Positions 31,996-41,067 of a DNA stretch of 64,000 bases are shown here, piece by piece (position 1 is the first letter of the stretch; each line of letters opens with the position of its first letter). The translations under genes and the position numbers were made by a program. The stretch lies in the NCBI GenBank assembly GCA_004554455.1, contig SFMG01000002.1, forward strand, positions 62,001 to 126,000, written 5' to 3'. This DNA is from Bacteroidales bacterium (GTDB taxonomy: Bacteria; Bacteroidota; Bacteroidia; Bacteroidales; UBA932). The notes under the pieces are model-generated. The model did no database searches and was not told where the DNA came from. It saw nothing but the letters and a program-made list of their open reading frames with translations.

Positions 31996-33099
31996 TCAAC
32001 GGAAACTCTCCAGTCCCGGCATGGCCACATCCGAGAAAAGGTCGTTCACGTCCTCCTCGTTCCTCGGGCAGATCATAAGCACGTCTTCCGTGTCCACCAC
32101 CAGGAAGTTGTCCAGGCCCTTGACGGCCACCAGTTTCTTTCCGTCGGTGGTGATTACCAGGTTGTTGGAGCAGTTCTGAAGGTCCGTATGATGGGAATTC
32201 GAACGATTCCCGTCGGTATCTTTTTCCGGTATCACATTGTAAAGGGAATCCCAGGAGCCTATGTCGGCCCAGTCGAAGTCGGCCGGATAGACCCATGCTT
32301 TGGAGGTGGACTCCATTATCCCGAGGTCTATGGAGGACTTCTGTATTCCCGAATAGGCCCTCTGCAGGAACTCGCCCTCGTTCGGGGTCCCCAGAGCATC
32401 CTCCCATCCCCCGAACCAGGCGGTCAGCTCAGGCATGTGCTCGGCAAGTTCGTCGCGCAGCACCGAGGCCCGCCATACGAATATGCCCGAATTCCAGAGG
32501 AACTCCCCGCTGGCCATGAACACTCGGGCTATCTCCACGTCCGGCTTCTCGGTGAAGGTCTTGACCCTCAACGGTTCGCCCCTGCGGTAGGCATCCCTGC
32601 CTCCGGCCGCCTGTATGTAGCCGTAGTTAGGATCGGGACGGGTAGGCACCACTCCCATCGTGACCAGGGCGTCGTTGGCGCTCACAAAGGCCATCGCGCT
32701 GAGTATGTCCGCCCTGAAGGCGGAGCCGTTCTTTATTATATTGTCTGAAGGAAGCACGGCGAAAACCGCTTCCGGGTCCCTCTTGAGCAGGGTGTAGGCG
32801 GCATAGGCCACGCAAGGCGCCGTATTGCGTATGTATGGCTCCACCAGCAGGTTCTCCGGGCGCAGCTCCGGGGTCTGTTCAAGCACCAGCTCCCTGTAGC
32901 GCTCAGTGGTCACGACTATCACATTCTCGGGCAGCACCACGCTGCAGCAACGGTTGAAGGTGTGTCGGTAGAAGGTGAGCCCCGTTCCCTCCTGCTCGAT
33001 GAACTGCTTGGGAAGGGCGGCGCGGCTGACCGGCCACAGCTTCGAACCGGTGCCGCCGGCCATTATCACGCAATAGCAATGTCTGTCGATCATATTCAA
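31996..33099 (-). CDS. manC: Mannose-1-phosphate guanylyltransferase
   Basis: A 367-residue nucleotidyltransferase with the GTP-binding start VIMAGGTGSKLWPVSRAALP (the usual Arg before Leu-Trp is Lys), FAVLPSDNII, and FTEKPD followed by WNSGIFVWRA. It lacks the phosphomannose isomerase domain found in bifunctional enzymes. The product, GDP-mannose, feeds O-glycan, capsule and fucose synthesis. Its ATG overlaps the yraN stop by 4 nt. It occupies the place where rpsJ would normally lie relative to rplC. Confidence 0.95.
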   Translation of the reverse strand: MNMIDRHCYCVIMAGGTGSKLWPVSRAALPKQFIEQEGTGLTFYRHTFNRCCSVVLPENVIVVTTERYRELVLEQTPELRPENLLVEPYIRNTAPCVAYAAYTLLKRDPEAVFAVLPSDNIIKNGSAFRADILSAMAFVSANDALVTMGVVPTRPDPNYGYIQAAGGRDAYRRGEPLRVKTFTEKPDVEIARVFMASGEFLWNSGIFVWRASVLRDELAEHMPELTAWFGGWEDALGTPNEGEFLQRAYSGIQKSSIDLGIMESTSKAWVYPADFDWADIGSWDSLYNVIPEKDTDGNRSNSHHTDLQNCSNNLVITTDGKKLVAVKGLDNFLVVDTEDVLMICPRNEEDVNDLFSDVAMPGLESFR

Positions 33100-33482
33100 T
33101 AATATATAGGTATGAATGCCTCGGGATAATATTGTATATCCGTCCTTTCGCCGTCAATGACCACCGCCGCCACGTCGAAATGGCATTCGCAGTCCCTGAC
33201 GTGCGGGTCTTTCTGCTTCGAAAGATATGCCAGCGCAGCTTTCACAAGCCTCCTCTGCTTTGGAAAAGTCACACATTCCTGAGGATCGGCCTGAAGGGGC
33301 GGGCGGCGGGTCTTGACCTCCACGAAATGGACCCCGTCGAGGTCCTGGCTGATTATGTCCAGTTCCAGATGGCCCTGACGGCAGTTGCGCCCCAGTATGC
33401 GGTGCCCCCGGGCTTCCAGATAGCGGCATACCGCCTCCTCTCCTATGCGTCCGGTCTGCTGTCTGCTGCCATTCTTTTCCAT
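33096..33482 (-). CDS. YraN/UPF0102-family predicted nuclease-fold protein
   Basis: A 128-residue protein with the restriction-endonuclease-like core of UPF0102: GRIGEEAVCRYLEARGHRIL, then LDIISQDLDGVHFVEVKTRR with the D-x-n-E-x-K motif. The family is widespread and its role is still uncertain (DNA processing is suspected). It follows mutS2 by 1 nt and overlaps manC by 4 nt. Confidence 0.92.
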   Translation of the reverse strand: MEKNGSRQQTGRIGEEAVCRYLEARGHRILGRNCRQGHLELDIISQDLDGVHFVEVKTRRPPLQADPQECVTFPKQRRLVKAALAYLSKQKDPHVRDCECHFDVAAVVIDGERTDIQYYPEAFIPIYY

Positions 33483-33483
33483 A

Positions 33484-36027
33484 TCAGTCGAAATTGACTA
33501 TGGTTACTCCGGTGCCGCCGAACTGTATATGCTCGTCACTGACCGAAAGCACGCCGGGCACCGTGCGCAGATAGCGCTGGATTTCCTCCCTGAGGGCCCC
33601 CGTTCCTTTGCCGTGTATGATTCTCACGGAAGGTACCGCAAGCATCAGGGCATCGTCGATGAAGCGGGTGACCTGGTCCAGGGCGTCGCTTACCCGCTCA
33701 CCGCGCACATCCAGTTCTGTCTTGAAATTGAGCTTGCGCTCGCTCACCGAAGAGTCTATCTTCAGCTTGCTCACGTTCCTGGTCTCGGCCTTTACGGCTG
33801 TCTTGAACTCATTGGAGCTGATACGTTCCAGCTTGTCTGACGGAAGCTTGCTGACTATGTTGCCTATGGTTACCTGCACGGCCTTCTCCGAAACCCTTAT
33901 CACCTCCCCTACCATACCGTTGCTCTTGACACGCACTTTTTCGCCGACTTTCAGAGGCGCGTTGCGGAAGGCGTCCATCCTGGCCTTCTCTTCCATCTCG
34001 CGCTGCTGCTCGGCCTGCTGCATCCGGTCCGCCTTCTTCTCGCTGCGCTGACGCTGCCTTTCGCGGCGGACATCCAGCTGACGTATCTTTTTCTCTATAT
34101 ATTCGTCTTTCTCTTTCTGTTCCTGCTCCTTGCGCGCCGCAAGCAGGCCCATGAAGCCCTGCAGCTCCTTGCGGGCCTCCTTTGTCGATTCCTTCTCGGC
34201 CTGGCTCTCGCGTATGGTGCGTATGGTGTTCTCGACCTGGCGGTTGGCGCCGGCTATTATCTCCTGGGCCTCCTTGCGGGCCGCGTCGAGTATCTCTTTT
34301 TTCTGCTTCTGAATGTCCTGGAGCTCTTTCTGGTAGCGGTCGGTGATGCTTTCCAGGGTGCGGTCCGTATGCCTGATGCGTTCCAGCTTCTCGTCCAGGG
34401 CCTTGCGGTTGCGGGCTATCTTGCGGAGGTTGCGTTCTATTCCCACGAATTCCTCTCCCGCCCTTTCCTCGGCATCCTTGATGATGCTCTCCGGGAGGCC
34501 CATCTTCCTGGCCAGCTCGAAGGCGAAGGAATTGCCCGGCAGGCCCATCTCCAGGGAGAACATAGGGGCTATCTTCGCTGCGTCGAACATCATTGCGCCG
34601 TTCACGACCCCGTTGTCCCCGGATGCATAGAGCTTGAGGTTGGTATAATGGGTGGTGATGACTCCGTAGCAGCCCCTCCGGTCCAGTTCCGCCAGCAGTG
34701 CCTCCGCAATGGCGCCTCCGGCCGCCGGCTCGGTGCCGCTTCCGAATTCGTCTATGAGCACCAGGGTGTCGGAATCGGCCTGCGCCATCATATCCTTCAT
34801 GTTCACGAGGAAGGAACTGTAGGTGCTGAGGTCGTTGTCCAGGGACTGGTCGTCGCCTATATCGACCATTATGCGCCGGAATATCCTCAGTTCCGAAGTC
34901 TCCGAAGTAGGGATGAGCATTCCCCACTGGAACATATACTGCAGCAGCCCCACCGTTTTCAGGCAGACCGACTTTCCGCCGGCATTAGGGCCGGAGATGA
35001 GGAGTATATGCTTCTGCGGGCTAAGGCTGACGCTCAGCGGCACTATCTTCCGTCCTTCGCGCCGCAGCGCCTTCTCCAGCAGCGGATGCCGCGCCTTGCG
35101 CAGTATGACGCAACCTTCCTCGGAAATGAGCGGCATACCGGCGATGATGTCCAGGGCATATCTGGCCTTGGCCATAAGGAAGTCGATTTCCCCTGTGAAG
35201 CGGGCGGCGTCGGACAGCTCGGGTATATACGGTCTTACGAAATTCGCGAATTCGTAGAGCAGGCGCACTATTTCCCTCTGTTCGGCAAACTGCAGGTCCT
35301 TTATCTCGTTTTCCAGCTCTACCAGCTCGGCCGGCTCTATGAAGGCCGTCTTGCCGGATGCGGATTCGTCATATATGAAGCCGGACAGCTTGCGTTTCGA
35401 CGATACCGGCACGGGGATGAGCATCTTGCCGTCACGCACGGTCACGGAGGCATCCGGCTCGGCGAGGCCCTCCTCCTGGGCGCGGCGAAGCACGGCGGCG
35501 GCACGGCGGGACATAGCCCCTTCCTTTTCGCGCAGCGACTTGCGTATGTCGTAAAGGATATCGGAGGCACCGTCCCTGATGTTTCCGTAGCGGTCCATCA
35601 GCAGGTCTATGCGCCGGCTCACCTCAGGGAAGGATGCCACTGCCGAAGCCATACGCTTCAGGTTCGGGTAAACCCCGTCTTTGACCGAGTTGAAAAACAG
35701 AGCTATCTTGCGCAGGGTATCGAGCATGGTCCTGAGCTTGCGCAGCGCCAGCAGGTCTATGCCCGTCCCCTCGTGGGAGAGGGGCAGGAGGAAGTCCAGA
35801 CAGTCTATGTAACCGGAAGAAGGGAAGCTTTCCTCGAACATCACAATCAGCTTCATCTCGTCACAGAGAAGCAGACGGCGTCTGATTTCGGACGCATCGG
35901 TGCAGAACTGCTCCCCGGCCACCCTGTCCACGGCATAAGAGGTGGAACAGTTGTCCGATATGGCGGCCCTGACCCTGTCAAAGCCCAGTTTCTGCTCAAG
36001 CTTCAGATTTATCTGAGAAGGATTCAT
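33484..36027 (-). CDS. mutS2: MutS2-type ATPase with C-terminal Smr domain
   Basis: An 847-residue protein. The clamp/lever helices are followed by the MutS ATPase with Walker A GPNAGGKS (near residue 340) and Walker B LIDEFGSGTEP. A long charged coiled coil (about 520-690) leads to a KOW-like segment and the Smr nuclease domain (about 765-847; LDVRGER and HGKGTGALREE). There is no mismatch-recognition domain. MutS2 is linked to suppression of recombination and to rescue of collided ribosomes. It overlaps the 3' end of cdaA by 32 nt. Confidence 0.96.
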   Translation of the reverse strand: MNPSQINLKLEQKLGFDRVRAAISDNCSTSYAVDRVAGEQFCTDASEIRRRLLLCDEMKLIVMFEESFPSSGYIDCLDFLLPLSHEGTGIDLLALRKLRTMLDTLRKIALFFNSVKDGVYPNLKRMASAVASFPEVSRRIDLLMDRYGNIRDGASDILYDIRKSLREKEGAMSRRAAAVLRRAQEEGLAEPDASVTVRDGKMLIPVPVSSKRKLSGFIYDESASGKTAFIEPAELVELENEIKDLQFAEQREIVRLLYEFANFVRPYIPELSDAARFTGEIDFLMAKARYALDIIAGMPLISEEGCVILRKARHPLLEKALRREGRKIVPLSVSLSPQKHILLISGPNAGGKSVCLKTVGLLQYMFQWGMLIPTSETSELRIFRRIMVDIGDDQSLDNDLSTYSSFLVNMKDMMAQADSDTLVLIDEFGSGTEPAAGGAIAEALLAELDRRGCYGVITTHYTNLKLYASGDNGVVNGAMMFDAAKIAPMFSLEMGLPGNSFAFELARKMGLPESIIKDAEERAGEEFVGIERNLRKIARNRKALDEKLERIRHTDRTLESITDRYQKELQDIQKQKKEILDAARKEAQEIIAGANRQVENTIRTIRESQAEKESTKEARKELQGFMGLLAARKEQEQKEKDEYIEKKIRQLDVRRERQRQRSEKKADRMQQAEQQREMEEKARMDAFRNAPLKVGEKVRVKSNGMVGEVIRVSEKAVQVTIGNIVSKLPSDKLERISSNEFKTAVKAETRNVSKLKIDSSVSERKLNFKTELDVRGERVSDALDQVTRFIDDALMLAVPSVRIIHGKGTGALREEIQRYLRTVPGVLSVSDEHIQFGGTGVTIVNFD

Positions 36028-36796
36028 CCAGAATAAGTTTCAATTCGTTGATGTTAGCAATGGGCTTTACGACCCCGGACCTCACATAGCTCACAGCACC
36101 GGTCTCCTCGGAAACCACCAGGACATCCGCATCCGTCTGTTCCGATACGCCTATCGCCGCCTTGTGTCTCATTCCATAGCTGGCCGGCAGGTCCATTTTC
36201 TCCGTAATGGGGAGGGTGCACCTGGCCGCCGCTATCCTGCCGCCTTCGATGATCATGGCACCGTCGTGCAGGGGCGAATTCTTGAAGAATATGTTCATTA
36301 TCAGCCTCCTGCTGACCCGGGCGTCAACCTTGTCCCCAGTGGCCATTATGTCGTAAAGCGGTATTTCGTTTGGAATCACGATGAGGGCTCCGGTCCTGGA
36401 CTCCGACATGGAGCGTATGGCCTCGGACACCTCATTGACAGTCTCGCTGGACAGCTTCTTTCCACTTCCCCGTGAAAGCAGCCCGGCTATGAAGCGGTTG
36501 CCCTTGTAGCGGTTGCCCAGGGTAATGAGAAAACGGCGTATCTCGGGCTGGAAAAGCACCACGAGGGCCAGCAGGCCTACGTCCAGCACGGTCTCCATCA
36601 TTGTGGTTATCATCTTCATCCCAAGGGCGGAGGCCACCACCCTCACCACATAGAGGGAAACCACCACCAGGAAGATGCTCATTGCCGAGGAGCCCCTTAT
36701 CCATCGGAAAATGACATAGATGACCAGCGCCATCAGAAAGATGTCGAGCAGATCCGCTATTGTCATGTGAAGGAATCCGAAGGCAGCCAGGCTCAT
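35996..36796 (-). CDS. cdaA: Diadenylate cyclase CdaA
   Basis: A 266-residue membrane enzyme: three N-terminal transmembrane helices (about 8-90) and a DAC domain with the catalytic LHDGAM and the RHKAAIG motif. It makes cyclic di-AMP from two ATP; in many bacteria this signal controls potassium and wall homeostasis. It is the first gene of cdaA-mutS2-yraN-manC, linked by overlaps. Its promoter overlaps that of the divergent acyltransferase gene. Confidence 0.95.
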   Translation of the reverse strand: MSLAAFGFLHMTIADLLDIFLMALVIYVIFRWIRGSSAMSIFLVVVSLYVVRVVASALGMKMITTMMETVLDVGLLALVVLFQPEIRRFLITLGNRYKGNRFIAGLLSRGSGKKLSSETVNEVSEAIRSMSESRTGALIVIPNEIPLYDIMATGDKVDARVSRRLIMNIFFKNSPLHDGAMIIEGGRIAAARCTLPITEKMDLPASYGMRHKAAIGVSEQTDADVLVVSEETGAVSYVRSGVVKPIANINELKLILDESFSDKSEA

Positions 36797-36821
36797 ATTT
36801 CAGAATATGATGTTATCCGCG

Positions 36822-36851
36822 CAAATTTAGGAATTTTTATCTTTGCACAAA
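36822..36851 (-). promoter_or_regulatory. Promoter of the cdaA-manC operon
   Basis: TTTG (36851-36848, minus strand), an 18-nt spacer and TAAATTTG (36829-36822). The region also contains the -7 element of the divergent gene (36838-36845), so the two promoters physically overlap. Confidence 0.75.
36838..36845 (+). promoter_or_regulatory. -7 element of the acyltransferase gene promoter
   Basis: TATCTTTG lies 17 nt before the ATG at 36863. No TTTG lies 19-21 nt upstream, so the -33 element is weak or absent. Confidence 0.6.
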
Positions 36852-36862
36852 AGCTATACCTT

Positions 36863-37969
36863 ATGGAAAACAAAGACAGACTGATGTCCCTCGACACGCT
36901 GAGAGGTCTGGACATGATGTTCATACTCGGACTTGCCGCCATAATAAGCAAAATCTGCGGACTTTTCCCCGGAGGGGAAGATTCCTGGCTCGCCACCCAG
37001 ATGAGCCACGTGGAATGGGAGGGGCTGCGTCACCACGACACCATTTTCCCACTCTTCCTTTTCATAGCCGGAGTCAGCTATCCCTTCTCCCTGTCCAGAC
37101 AGAAGGAAAGGGGCTTCAGCCGGGGACGCATCTACGGCAAGATCTTCTACCGCGGGGCTATGCTGGTCTTCCTGGGCATAGTGTACAACGGCCTGCTTAA
37201 TTTCGACTTCGCGAATCTGCGCTGGCAGGGCGTGCTCCAGCACATCGGAATGGCCTGGATGTTTGCAGCCCTGCTTTTCATAAACTTCAGGAGCTCAGTG
37301 CGCGCCGTCATCGCCTGTTTCCTGCTGCTGGGCTACTGGCTGCTCCTGCGCTTCGTCCCTGCGCCGGACTTTCCCGGCAGCGACCCCTTCTCTATGGAAG
37401 GCTGCCTGGTCGGATTCGTGGACAGGATGGTGATGCCCGGACGGCTCTACAATGGCATATTCGACCCGGAGGGAATGCTCAGCATCATCCCGGCTACGGT
37501 CACCGCGATGCTGGGAATGTTCACGGGAGAACTGCTGAAACTGCCGGAAGGGAAGATTTCCGGCAATAAGAAGACCCTCATAATGCTCGGAGCTGCAGCA
37601 CTTATGCTTGGAGCCGGACTGCTCTGGAGCCTCGACTTCCCAATAATCAAGAAGATCTGGTCCAGCAGCTTCGTCCTCGTCGCAGGTGCCTATTCGCTGG
37701 CCTGCATGGCCGTGTTCTACTGGGTGATCGACGTGAAGGGATGGAAGGGATGGACCCTGCCTTTCAGGGTGGTGGGAATGAACTCCATCACCATCTATTT
37801 CGCAAAAAGGGTGATAGACCTGGGCTACACCGACAGGTTTTTCCTCGGCGGCCTGGCCTCGCACTGCCCACCCGAAGTGGGATCACTCATCCTGACGACA
37901 GGCAGTTTCCTCCTGTGCTGGCTGATATGCTGGTTCTGCTACCGCCAGAAGATTTTCCTCAAGGTCTGA
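36863..37969 (+). CDS. Membrane acyltransferase of the heparan-alpha-glucosaminide N-acetyltransferase-like group (DUF5009-like)
   Basis: A 368-residue polytopic protein with about ten transmembrane helices, beginning RLMSLDTLRGLDMMFILGLA, the SLDxLRG start of this superfamily. HDTIFPLFLFIAGVSYPFSL and LQHIGMAWMFAALLF follow, also typical. These proteins move acyl groups across the membrane to sugars on the outside. The frame is open from 36767, but the promoter element sits at 36838-36845, so the ATG at 36863 is chosen. The 3' end nearly touches the convergent FISUMP gene (1 nt apart). Confidence 0.88.
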   Translation: MENKDRLMSLDTLRGLDMMFILGLAAIISKICGLFPGGEDSWLATQMSHVEWEGLRHHDTIFPLFLFIAGVSYPFSLSRQKERGFSRGRIYGKIFYRGAMLVFLGIVYNGLLNFDFANLRWQGVLQHIGMAWMFAALLFINFRSSVRAVIACFLLLGYWLLLRFVPAPDFPGSDPFSMEGCLVGFVDRMVMPGRLYNGIFDPEGMLSIIPATVTAMLGMFTGELLKLPEGKISGNKKTLIMLGAAALMLGAGLLWSLDFPIIKKIWSSSFVLVAGAYSLACMAVFYWVIDVKGWKGWTLPFRVVGMNSITIYFAKRVIDLGYTDRFFLGGLASHCPPEVGSLILTTGSFLLCWLICWFCYRQKIFLKV

Positions 37970-37970
37970 A

Positions 37971-39560
37971 CTACTCGTCCTTCACGCACCTGAGCGCTGC
38001 GGCACCTGAATTGTGCGGCATCTGGGAAATCGTGACCCTGCCGAGAGGGTAGGCCGAAAGCGAGAAGGTGGTCATCAGAACCGCCATATTGTATTTCACG
38101 ACTCCGGAGCTGGTCGAACTTCCCAGAGCCGAGGAAGTGAGCAGGTAGTTCACCGACGAATTGCCGTAGTAAGCCTCGACCGTGGAATTGGATGAGGATA
38201 TGAGATTCTTGTTGTAGGCCCCGTTGTAGAGCATTCCGCTGAAGACGAAGTTGAATCCGGCCTCGTTGAACCTGGCGACGGTGGCGTAGTCGGCATCGGC
38301 GTCCCACATCAGCGCATTCCTGTCGGTCTGCGCCCCGCTTTCCCCGAGCACGGTGCTCTTGTTGGAATAGCCGCAAAGGGCGAAATATTCGGCACGGGTA
38401 GGTATATGCCAGCCTTTCGGACATATACCCTGCACAGCCTCGAAGGAGCTGTAGTTGCTGTCGTCAAGGGTCACGCAGAGTGCGGCTTCCGGGGTGTAGA
38501 GATAACCCTTTTCCCGAATGGACGCCGCATCGGTGAGAGCCGTGCATACGCTGCCGTCGGAGCTGTATGGATAGAAGATGCTGCCGTTTGAAGGGTCCGC
38601 GGAAGGCGAACTGCCGGACGGTACGTAGGCCAGAGGGGAAGCCATCCAGCTGCGCCCGCCTATGCTGACCGTCTCGTAACGCACTCCGTCATAGACGAAA
38701 TAGCCGTCATATTCCTCGAATGGCACTTCGTATGCTCCCGCATCCAAGTTGCCGCCGTCTTCCCAGGCGAGTATGTCACCCGAAATGGAGGCGCTGACCT
38801 GATCGGCGCTGACCTGGGCCGTGATGGTATAGGCATAGCCCGGCCTGAGGGAAGCGTTGCTTATGCCCGACAGAATGGTGCTGCCGTTCTTGATTTCGAC
38901 CGAAAGTCCGAAGGAGGAGAGGTCCTGGGGAACGAGCACGGCGCTGTAGAGCTTGCCTGGGGTGATTTCCTCGGCAGTCACATTGCATGCCTCCGCCTCC
39001 GGATCGGCAACTACGCTTATGCTGCCGTCATCGTTCCTGGTGATAAGCGCGCTCGGGTTTACGCCCTTGAGCTGAACGGAGCCCACAGCCACGTCAAAGT
39101 CCGCCTTTATGACCACGTTTATCTGCGAGAACTGGTGGCGGAACTTGGCCAGGACGGCATCGGAGCTCGGATAGACCCCGTTCTCCACGGCCAGCATGAA
39201 ATCGGAGGCCTCCGTTCCGGCACTCTGGTCCTGCGCAACCGTGAAACTCTCCGGGAAGCCGGCCTCGGAATAAGGATACCAGGCCGTAACGCGGCACTTG
39301 CGGCCTCCGTCGGCATACCACTTGAGATCTCCGCTGAAACAGTTGCCGTCATAGCTCATCCTTTCGTTGGCGGCGTAAATGCTGCCGTCGTCCTCCATCT
39401 TCAGCTCCACTCCTATCTCGTCGCCGGAGTTGAAATTGAGGCTCAGCGCCCTCGTGATTATAGGCTCGAGCCTGACGGACGCAGGCGGAAGAACTTCGTT
39501 TCCCTTGTTGCAGGCGGCCAGCAGCAAGACGGCGGCCGAAAAGATTGCTGTCTTTTTCAT
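37971..39560 (-). CDS. Fimbrillin-like lipoprotein with C-terminal FISUMP domain
   Basis: A 529-residue lipoprotein (signal MKKTAIFSAAVLLLAAC, Cys 17). The N-terminal half looks like a fimbrillin-like (Mfa-like) fold: FNSGDEIGVELKMEDDG and RVTAWYPYSEAG. The C-terminal half (about 300-529) is a FISUMP domain: SIGGRSWMASPLAYVP, GICPKGWHIPTRAEYFALCG and the end ALRCVKDE. The frame is open to 39803, which would enter the upstream gene; the ATG at 39560, 13 nt after that gene's stop, gives the lipoprotein signal. It is the last gene of the five-gene operon and probably sits on the cell surface. Function unknown. Confidence 0.87.
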   Translation of the reverse strand: MKKTAIFSAAVLLLAACNKGNEVLPPASVRLEPIITRALSLNFNSGDEIGVELKMEDDGSIYAANERMSYDGNCFSGDLKWYADGGRKCRVTAWYPYSEAGFPESFTVAQDQSAGTEASDFMLAVENGVYPSSDAVLAKFRHQFSQINVVIKADFDVAVGSVQLKGVNPSALITRNDDGSISVVADPEAEACNVTAEEITPGKLYSAVLVPQDLSSFGLSVEIKNGSTILSGISNASLRPGYAYTITAQVSADQVSASISGDILAWEDGGNLDAGAYEVPFEEYDGYFVYDGVRYETVSIGGRSWMASPLAYVPSGSSPSADPSNGSIFYPYSSDGSVCTALTDAASIREKGYLYTPEAALCVTLDDSNYSSFEAVQGICPKGWHIPTRAEYFALCGYSNKSTVLGESGAQTDRNALMWDADADYATVARFNEAGFNFVFSGMLYNGAYNKNLISSSNSTVEAYYGNSSVNYLLTSSALGSSTSSGVVKYNMAVLMTTFSLSAYPLGRVTISQMPHNSGAAALRCVKDE

Positions 39561-39573
39561 ATATATTCGATTT

Positions 39574-41067
39574 TTAGAATTCATATCCGAAAGATATTTC
39601 GCCCTTGAAGCGGTCCGCACCCGGCAGCAACGAAATGCCGAAGGCGCGCATATAACTAAGGTCGAGGCGGACGAACAGCCCCTTCCAGAAGGAATACTTG
39701 CCCTGCAGTCCGACGGCGATGCGGGCGGCGGACATATATTCGACGGCCCTGGCGTCCCAATCGGAGAGACGGAAAGCCTCGCTGGCGACTCCGCTGTCCG
39801 CATTCACGTCGCGTCCGCTATCCCTTACGGCTCCGTCCGCATAGAGGAGGGAGGCGCCGATTCCGAAATGTCCCAGCTTGCGCATATAGGCGGCTTCGGC
39901 CTCCCAGGACGCGCTCCTGCGTTCAAGTATATATGGGTAGAGCTGGCTCATATAGTCTGCGCCGCCGGAAAAGCCGAGCGCCGCAGTTACGCTGTTGCGG
40001 CCGTCCTCTAAGCCATAGTCCAGACGGAGAGTGCCCTGCTGACGCCCCAGTATGGGCCTTGAGCTCAGTTCGCGGTACTTGCTTAACCCGCCTTCGGTGT
40101 AGCGTTCTAGCACGGTCTCGCTATTGACAAGCTGACGGAAGGACGCAGTGGCGCGGAAGGAGTGGAGGGCGCCGGCCCGCAGCATGTCCCAGCCCAGGTC
40201 GAGGTCGGCGTTGTGGGAAGGGAAGCGGAACCAGATCTGCTGCTTCTCACCGGCACGGCCAGAGGCATATCTGTAGTCCAGAGCGGCATAGAAGCGGCCT
40301 TTCTGCAGCTGCACACCCGCTCCGGCCGAGAGCTCCCTCAGAGGGAAGCCGTTTACCCCGGCTTCGGCCAGATGCACGCCGCTGCCATCCCACAGCTCGT
40401 AGCTTCCGTACATGAGGCCCTTGTCCAGGAAGGCGTAGAAACTGTCCTTGGTGCCTATCTGCTTGGCCACAGGGGTCTCGGATTTCTTCCCGAAGATGAG
40501 ATTGAGGCCAAGGGAAAGGTCTCCCCTGTGCCACACCGCACCGGGAGCCACACTCAGGTCCAGACAGTAATTCGAATATCTCAGGTCCTTGCGCTTGGTG
40601 TAATTTGCAGAACTGAAATTCAGGGCCCCGCCTATGCGCCACTGCCCGGTGAGGTCGGTCGAAAAGGCGCCGGTGAAGGCATAGAGCTGACGACTCTTGC
40701 GCCCGGGTGTAAACTCCAGCACGTCCAGCGGCCACCACTGAGGGTCGAGCAGCATAGAGCCGCACATGTCGGATCCACCCATCTGCTCGAAATGGAAGGA
40801 ACCCTCCATTGACATTCTCCGGAGATGTACCAGGGAATAGACACGCGCCCCGGCCGTCCAGGGAAGTGAGCCCTCCCAGGTCTGCCTGAAGCCGCCCGCC
40901 TCCATTCCGGAATAGAGCTCGGCCAAGGCAGACTTCGCCACGGCAGTGTCCTGCCTTATGCCTGCCGGGTTATCCGAATCCAGCCACAGATTGCGGGGAG
41001 ACTGGGCTCCCGCCAGGGTCGCGGCAAGCAGAAAGAGTGCCGTGACTATTGTCGGTTTCCTATTCAC
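39574..41067 (-). CDS. DUF6850-family outer-membrane beta-barrel protein (GTG start)
   Basis: A 497-residue protein. The frame runs far upstream inside the previous gene, but a GTG at 41067 gives a good signal peptide (about 1-21, ending ATLAGAQS) and an 8-nt overlap (GTGAATAG) with the upstream stop, which suggests coupling. The mature chain is rich in alternating aromatic and polar residues, as in porin-like barrels, and ends GEISFGYEF with a terminal Phe. DUF6850 proteins are found beside DUF4876 and TonB-receptor genes in Bacteroidota; their function is unknown. Confidence 0.82.
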   Translation of the reverse strand: MNRKPTIVTALFLLAATLAGAQSPRNLWLDSDNPAGIRQDTAVAKSALAELYSGMEAGGFRQTWEGSLPWTAGARVYSLVHLRRMSMEGSFHFEQMGGSDMCGSMLLDPQWWPLDVLEFTPGRKSRQLYAFTGAFSTDLTGQWRIGGALNFSSANYTKRKDLRYSNYCLDLSVAPGAVWHRGDLSLGLNLIFGKKSETPVAKQIGTKDSFYAFLDKGLMYGSYELWDGSGVHLAEAGVNGFPLRELSAGAGVQLQKGRFYAALDYRYASGRAGEKQQIWFRFPSHNADLDLGWDMLRAGALHSFRATASFRQLVNSETVLERYTEGGLSKYRELSSRPILGRQQGTLRLDYGLEDGRNSVTAALGFSGGADYMSQLYPYILERRSASWEAEAAYMRKLGHFGIGASLLYADGAVRDSGRDVNADSGVASEAFRLSDWDARAVEYMSAARIAVGLQGKYSFWKGLFVRLDLSYMRAFGISLLPGADRFKGEISFGYEF

